Below, piece by piece: positions 32,746-34,927 of a DNA stretch of 34,927 nt; the first letter of the stretch is position 1, and each line of letters starts with the position of its first letter. The notes under the pieces were generated by a model that did no database searches, was not told where the DNA came from, and worked only from the letters and a program-made list of their open reading frames with translations. This DNA comes from Anaerolineae bacterium. Its GTDB lineage: Bacteria > Chloroflexota > Anaerolineae > Aggregatilineales > Phototrophicaceae. The stretch lies in assembly GCA_025454525.1 (NCBI GenBank), contig JALOOG010000035.1:1-34927 (forward strand), read 5' to 3'. Made by a program: the position numbers and the translations under genes.

Positions 32746-33781
32746 TGGCGTTTCTCCTTGCGTTAAAGGTGGTGCGATAGCCGTGCTTGGGCGAATAATG
32801 GTGAGTGGCGGAGGTGATATAATAATCGCCACTAAAGCGCGTGCCAAGTTCCGACAAGGTGACGACTTTACCCATCCGAACTTGTGGATTTCCGTAACAC
32901 ATGCCGATCGCGTTGATAAACTCTAATGAGAGGTCATCTAAGATCCCTTGTGCCATTTTATCTGCTTCGGCCTTAGAGGACACGGGGTATTTAACCACCA
33001 CATGATCGGCCTCCCCAAAACTGGAGATCGCGCTTTTGCCGTCTTTCGCGCCCAATTTTTTGGTGACGGCGCTGCTCTGACCGACGATCGCCTCTTTTTT
33101 GATGTAATCCCAACCGCGCACCTGTACCGACTTGACTTGACCGTGGGAATAGAGACTCGGCGAAAATTCCAAGAGATCGGTGTTCCATGCAAGCGTTGTA
33201 GATGCGACCGAATCGCTCCGTTTGTTGAAATACAACTTTTTATCGATCACAAACACCTCATATCCGATGCGAAGCGCCCGTTCCAATAGAAAGGACATAT
33301 CGGTCATGTTGTTCTGATAGACATACGGCAAAGTGACGACGGTATCATCCACCATCGCCGATAACCCGGCCCCAGAGGCAATTTGGGAGGCGATGGCGCT
33401 GTCTTTCATGTTGAGGTAGACCGATGAACGGCGATGCCGTAACAGCCGATGCGACATATCGGTGACGATCACGGTAAAGGTGGGTGTGCCGCCGGCCGCG
33501 AAGGAGGCTTCAAGTCCGGTGATCTCACCGTCAATCAAGGGTTCAAGCGCATCGACATAGCCGAGTTCAATGGTCGCCGTGTTGCCGATCTTGAAACGCG
33601 AGTCGTCGATCCAAGTCAATTCGTTGTTACGGGTGTCCCAAGTGACAAAGGTGAAAGTCGCGATCGATGCGGTGTCCAATTTTTCGTTGACGGCCAACGA
33701 GATCAGATCAGGGCGACCGGCCGTGAACGGTGCGCCATTGATCTTGATGGCAAAATCCGGAACCAGCTGTTCGATGCTCAT
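32735..33781 (-). CDS. gpD-like (phage late control D) spike base protein
   Basis: 348 residues, the gp27/gpD-type hub domain that seats the spike on the tube. Features: VPDFAIKINGAPFTAGRPDL at the N-terminus, MSHRLLRHRRSSVYLNMKDS, VYQNNMTDMSFLLERALRIG followed by YEVFVIDKKLYFNKR, and a C-terminal segment RFSGDYYITSATHHYSPKHG. The start overlaps the stop of the LysM gene by 4 bases. The partner spike domain is encoded downstream as its own gene rather than fused. Confidence 0.9.
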   Translation of the reverse strand: MSIEQLVPDFAIKINGAPFTAGRPDLISLAVNEKLDTASIATFTFVTWDTRNNELTWIDDSRFKIGNTATIELGYVDALEPLIDGEITGLEASFAAGGTPTFTVIVTDMSHRLLRHRRSSVYLNMKDSAIASQIASGAGLSAMVDDTVVTLPYVYQNNMTDMSFLLERALRIGYEVFVIDKKLYFNKRSDSVASTTLAWNTDLLEFSPSLYSHGQVKSVQVRGWDYIKKEAIVGQSSAVTKKLGAKDGKSAISSFGEADHVVVKYPVSSKAEADKMAQGILDDLSLEFINAIGMCYGNPQVRMGKVVTLSELGTRFSGDYYITSATHHYSPKHGYRTTFNARRNASGK

Positions 33782-34425
33782 CGATCGCTTCCTTTGAGGA
33801 TCGGAATCCGCAAGACTTGACCGGGTTTAAGTTGACGCGGGTTATCGATCCCATTCGCTTCGGCGATCAAGCGCCAGTAGATCGGTTTTTCGTAATGTAG
33901 GGTAGAGATACTGCTCAATGTATCGCCATAAGCGACCGTATGGACTTTGTGAATATCGGATGACATCAGGTTAGCCATCATCGAGCTTTCGGTATCATCG
34001 ATCCACTCGGTGAAGGTGCAGTTTAATTCCGCACGTACTGGCGTTCCGGTCTCTAAAAATAGCGTGTAATTGGTGTTGACACTGGTCAATACACCTTGAA
34101 AGAATAGGCCGATCCCCCAGATCAATTGGCAGATCGGCGGGCGATGCAAGCTACTGTTGACCGTGGTCAAGAGTTGGATCGGCGCGGTCATCAAGCGCAC
34201 ATCCGTGCCAAATTCATAGGTATCGAAAAACAGTTTCAGGGTCAACGTGGCCGATTTACCGTGCGTGAATTGCAGATCTTCCGTGTCTTTTTGATGAACG
34301 GGATACGGTTTCCAATCGGTGTTTTTGCTGATGCTGATGTCGGTTGGATTAAATTGTAGCGGAATCGGCAGCGGGATAAAGGTGACTTTCGACTCCACCA
34401 GAATAATCAGTTTTACCAGTGCCAT
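33778..34425 (-). CDS. CIS tube/LysM protein (Afp7-like)
   Basis: 215 residues. Residues 1-150 are the CIS-tube-associated domain (FIPLPIPLQFNPTDISISKN, LKLFFDTYEFGTDVR, QLIWGIGLFFQGVLTSVNTN). Residues about 161-208 are a LysM unit (HTVAYGDTLSSISTLHYEKP, WRLIAEANGIDNP, LKPGQVLRIP). Such proteins (Afp7, T4 gp53-like) connect the inner tube to the baseplate; the LysM fold here is usually structural rather than a cell-wall binder. GAGGTGG lies before the ATG at 34425. It overlaps the preceding gene by 13 bases. Confidence 0.92.
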   Translation of the reverse strand: MALVKLIILVESKVTFIPLPIPLQFNPTDISISKNTDWKPYPVHQKDTEDLQFTHGKSATLTLKLFFDTYEFGTDVRLMTAPIQLLTTVNSSLHRPPICQLIWGIGLFFQGVLTSVNTNYTLFLETGTPVRAELNCTFTEWIDDTESSMMANLMSSDIHKVHTVAYGDTLSSISTLHYEKPIYWRLIAEANGIDNPRQLKPGQVLRIPILKGSDR

Positions 34426-34927
34426 GGTTTACCACCTCGACGCTGTTGTTCTAAGGTCAATTGTTGCATAAATTTTTTCAGGACTTTATCAGCGAGTGCA
34501 TCCTCATCCACGGCGGAGGGATTCGACTTCGAGTCCGACTCGCTTGGTGGTGGGGGAGGTGCTTCCACTTGACGTTGCAATCGCCCTTGTGTGATCGGGC
34601 GCGGCGCGGATGTTGTGTCACTGCTCCGCTGTAGGCTTCGTTGAGGGGTGACATAGGGCAAGGCGAACATCGGATCGGCCCGTTGGAGTTGACGCTGAAT
34701 CACCAGCGCCGGCCGTGAGAGATCACCGCTAAAATCGCGTTGGATGAGCGGTGCAACCTCACCCCCAACTCCTCTCCATACATGGAGAGGGGAGTCAGCG
34801 ATCGCGGGGCGTTCGGATTGCCCTGTTATAGTTTGACGTTGGATGATCACGGTAGGGCGCGATGATGATGGGATCGGCGCGGGTGTGCGTTGGATGAGCG
34901 GTGTCACCTCACCCCCAACCCCTCTCC
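34413..34927 (-). CDS. IQR-repeat protein of the CIS operon, 5' end outside the window
   Basis: The frame is open to the right window edge, so the true start is outside; the GTG at 34907 is not a believable start because the codons before it (..RGVGGE) repeat an internal segment. The visible 170 residues are low-complexity, rich in Gln/Arg/Pro, with repeated IQR or LQR units (PLIQRT, VIIQRQ, PLIQRD, VIQRQLQR, SLQRSS, RLQRQ). A poly-Pro stretch (EAPPPPPSE) precedes a C-terminal helix DALADKVLKKFMQQLTLEQQ. Such C-terminal helices and QR repeats occur in proteins near eCIS baseplate genes as I recall. The function is not known; a chaperone, adaptor or structural role is possible. Confidence 0.75.
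   Translation of the reverse strand, partial: RGVGGEVTPLIQRTPAPIPSSSRPTVIIQRQTITGQSERPAIADSPLHVWRGVGGEVAPLIQRDFSGDLSRPALVIQRQLQRADPMFALPYVTPQRSLQRSSDTTSAPRPITQGRLQRQVEAPPPPPSESDSKSNPSAVDEDALADKVLKKFMQQLTLEQQRRGGKPWHW
34737..34796. repeat. Palindromic REP/MITE-like element inside the CDS, copy 1
   Basis: CCTCACCCCCAACTCCTCTC runs into a hairpin CTCTCCAT (34772-34779), 2-nt loop, ATGGAGAG (34782-34789). The preceding 17 bases (from 34737) and the repeat body are repeated exactly 150 bases to the right with three mismatches in 41. Translated in the CDS it gives SPLHVWRGVGGEV. Elements of the CTCACCCCCAACCCCTCTCC type are, as I recall, dispersed repeats in several bacterial phyla. Confidence 0.75.
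34887..34927. repeat. Palindromic REP/MITE-like element, copy 2, cut by the window edge
   Basis: These 41 bases match 34737-34777 with three mismatches; the rest of the element, including any hairpin arm, is beyond the window. The offset of 150 keeps the same reading frame, so both copies encode R-GVGGEV-x-PLIQR. Confidence 0.7.

Noticed and set aside
34889-34907. GTG at 34907 as the start of the first CIS gene
   Set aside because: The frame stays open to the window edge and the preceding codons repeat an internal coding segment, so the gene is simply cut by the window.
34413-34927. CRISPR or tandem-repeat array from recurring IQR-coding DNA
   Set aside because: The short repeats vary in sequence and spacing and keep reading frame; they are protein repeats plus a dispersed palindromic element, not a CRISPR array.
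24570-34927. Type VI secretion system or complete prophage
   Set aside because: No TssJLM/TssBC or ClpV, and no capsid, portal, terminase or lysis genes are seen; the gene order fits an eCIS baseplate operon better.

Overview
The window reads as a stretch of bacterial chromosome, most likely from a member of the Chloroflexota. That placement rests on the style of several proteins (the multi-winged-helix hypothetical operon, the Q/G/S-rich secreted protein with its conserved C-terminal helix, the PBP-like protein) and is an inference, not a database result. The DNA is moderately GC-rich and unusually dense in GATC, with several perfect GCGATCGC octamers.

Left part (1-7.4 kb): a 5'-truncated secreted or membrane coiled-coil protein, then convergently an MFS transporter and a DUF4291 protein. 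Next comes an AT-rich islet (about 3.34-4.9 kb) that lacks the GATC bias and carries two small secreted proteins behind their own promoter. It is followed by a leftward three-gene operon of uncharacterised proteins with winged-helix-like segments.

Middle (7.5-12.8 kb): the rpmH-rnpA-yidD-yidC-jag block for ribosome, RNase P and membrane-protein insertion functions. It has a good promoter, several intergenic hairpins, and an unusual extra gene, a PQQ-type beta-propeller lipoprotein between yidD and yidC. Then come tpx (thiol peroxidase) and a tiny two-helix Imm17-like membrane protein. Leftward from 15.8 kb lies a bifunctional-PBP-like protein whose three transpeptidase motifs are all destroyed. 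proB is next to it, with a small hypothetical gene reading away from proB.

17.3-24.5 kb: a 620-bp gene-free stretch; a MarR regulator with promoter and palindromic operator heading a DrrAB-like drug-export ABC operon that ends in a textbook terminator; then a peptide-type ABC importer (binding protein and two permeases, no ATPase here). The binding-protein gene has an unusually long, structured leader with a possible 26-codon upstream ORF and two strong hairpins.

24.5-34.9 kb: a leftward operon of contractile-injection-system (eCIS / phage-tail-like) baseplate genes. In transcription order these are an IQR-repeat protein (cut by the window edge), a CIS tube/LysM protein, a gpD-like spike base, a gpV-like spike, PAAR tip, gp25, a giant baseplate-J protein, a second J-like protein, a tail-protein-I-like protein, and a last protein with LysM and SH3 modules that may be a wall-binding fibre or adaptor. 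Sheath, tube, tape measure and AAA+ ATPase are not in the window and would be expected to the right. Within the first of these genes a palindromic repeat of REP/MITE type has been inserted in frame and contributes protein sequence.
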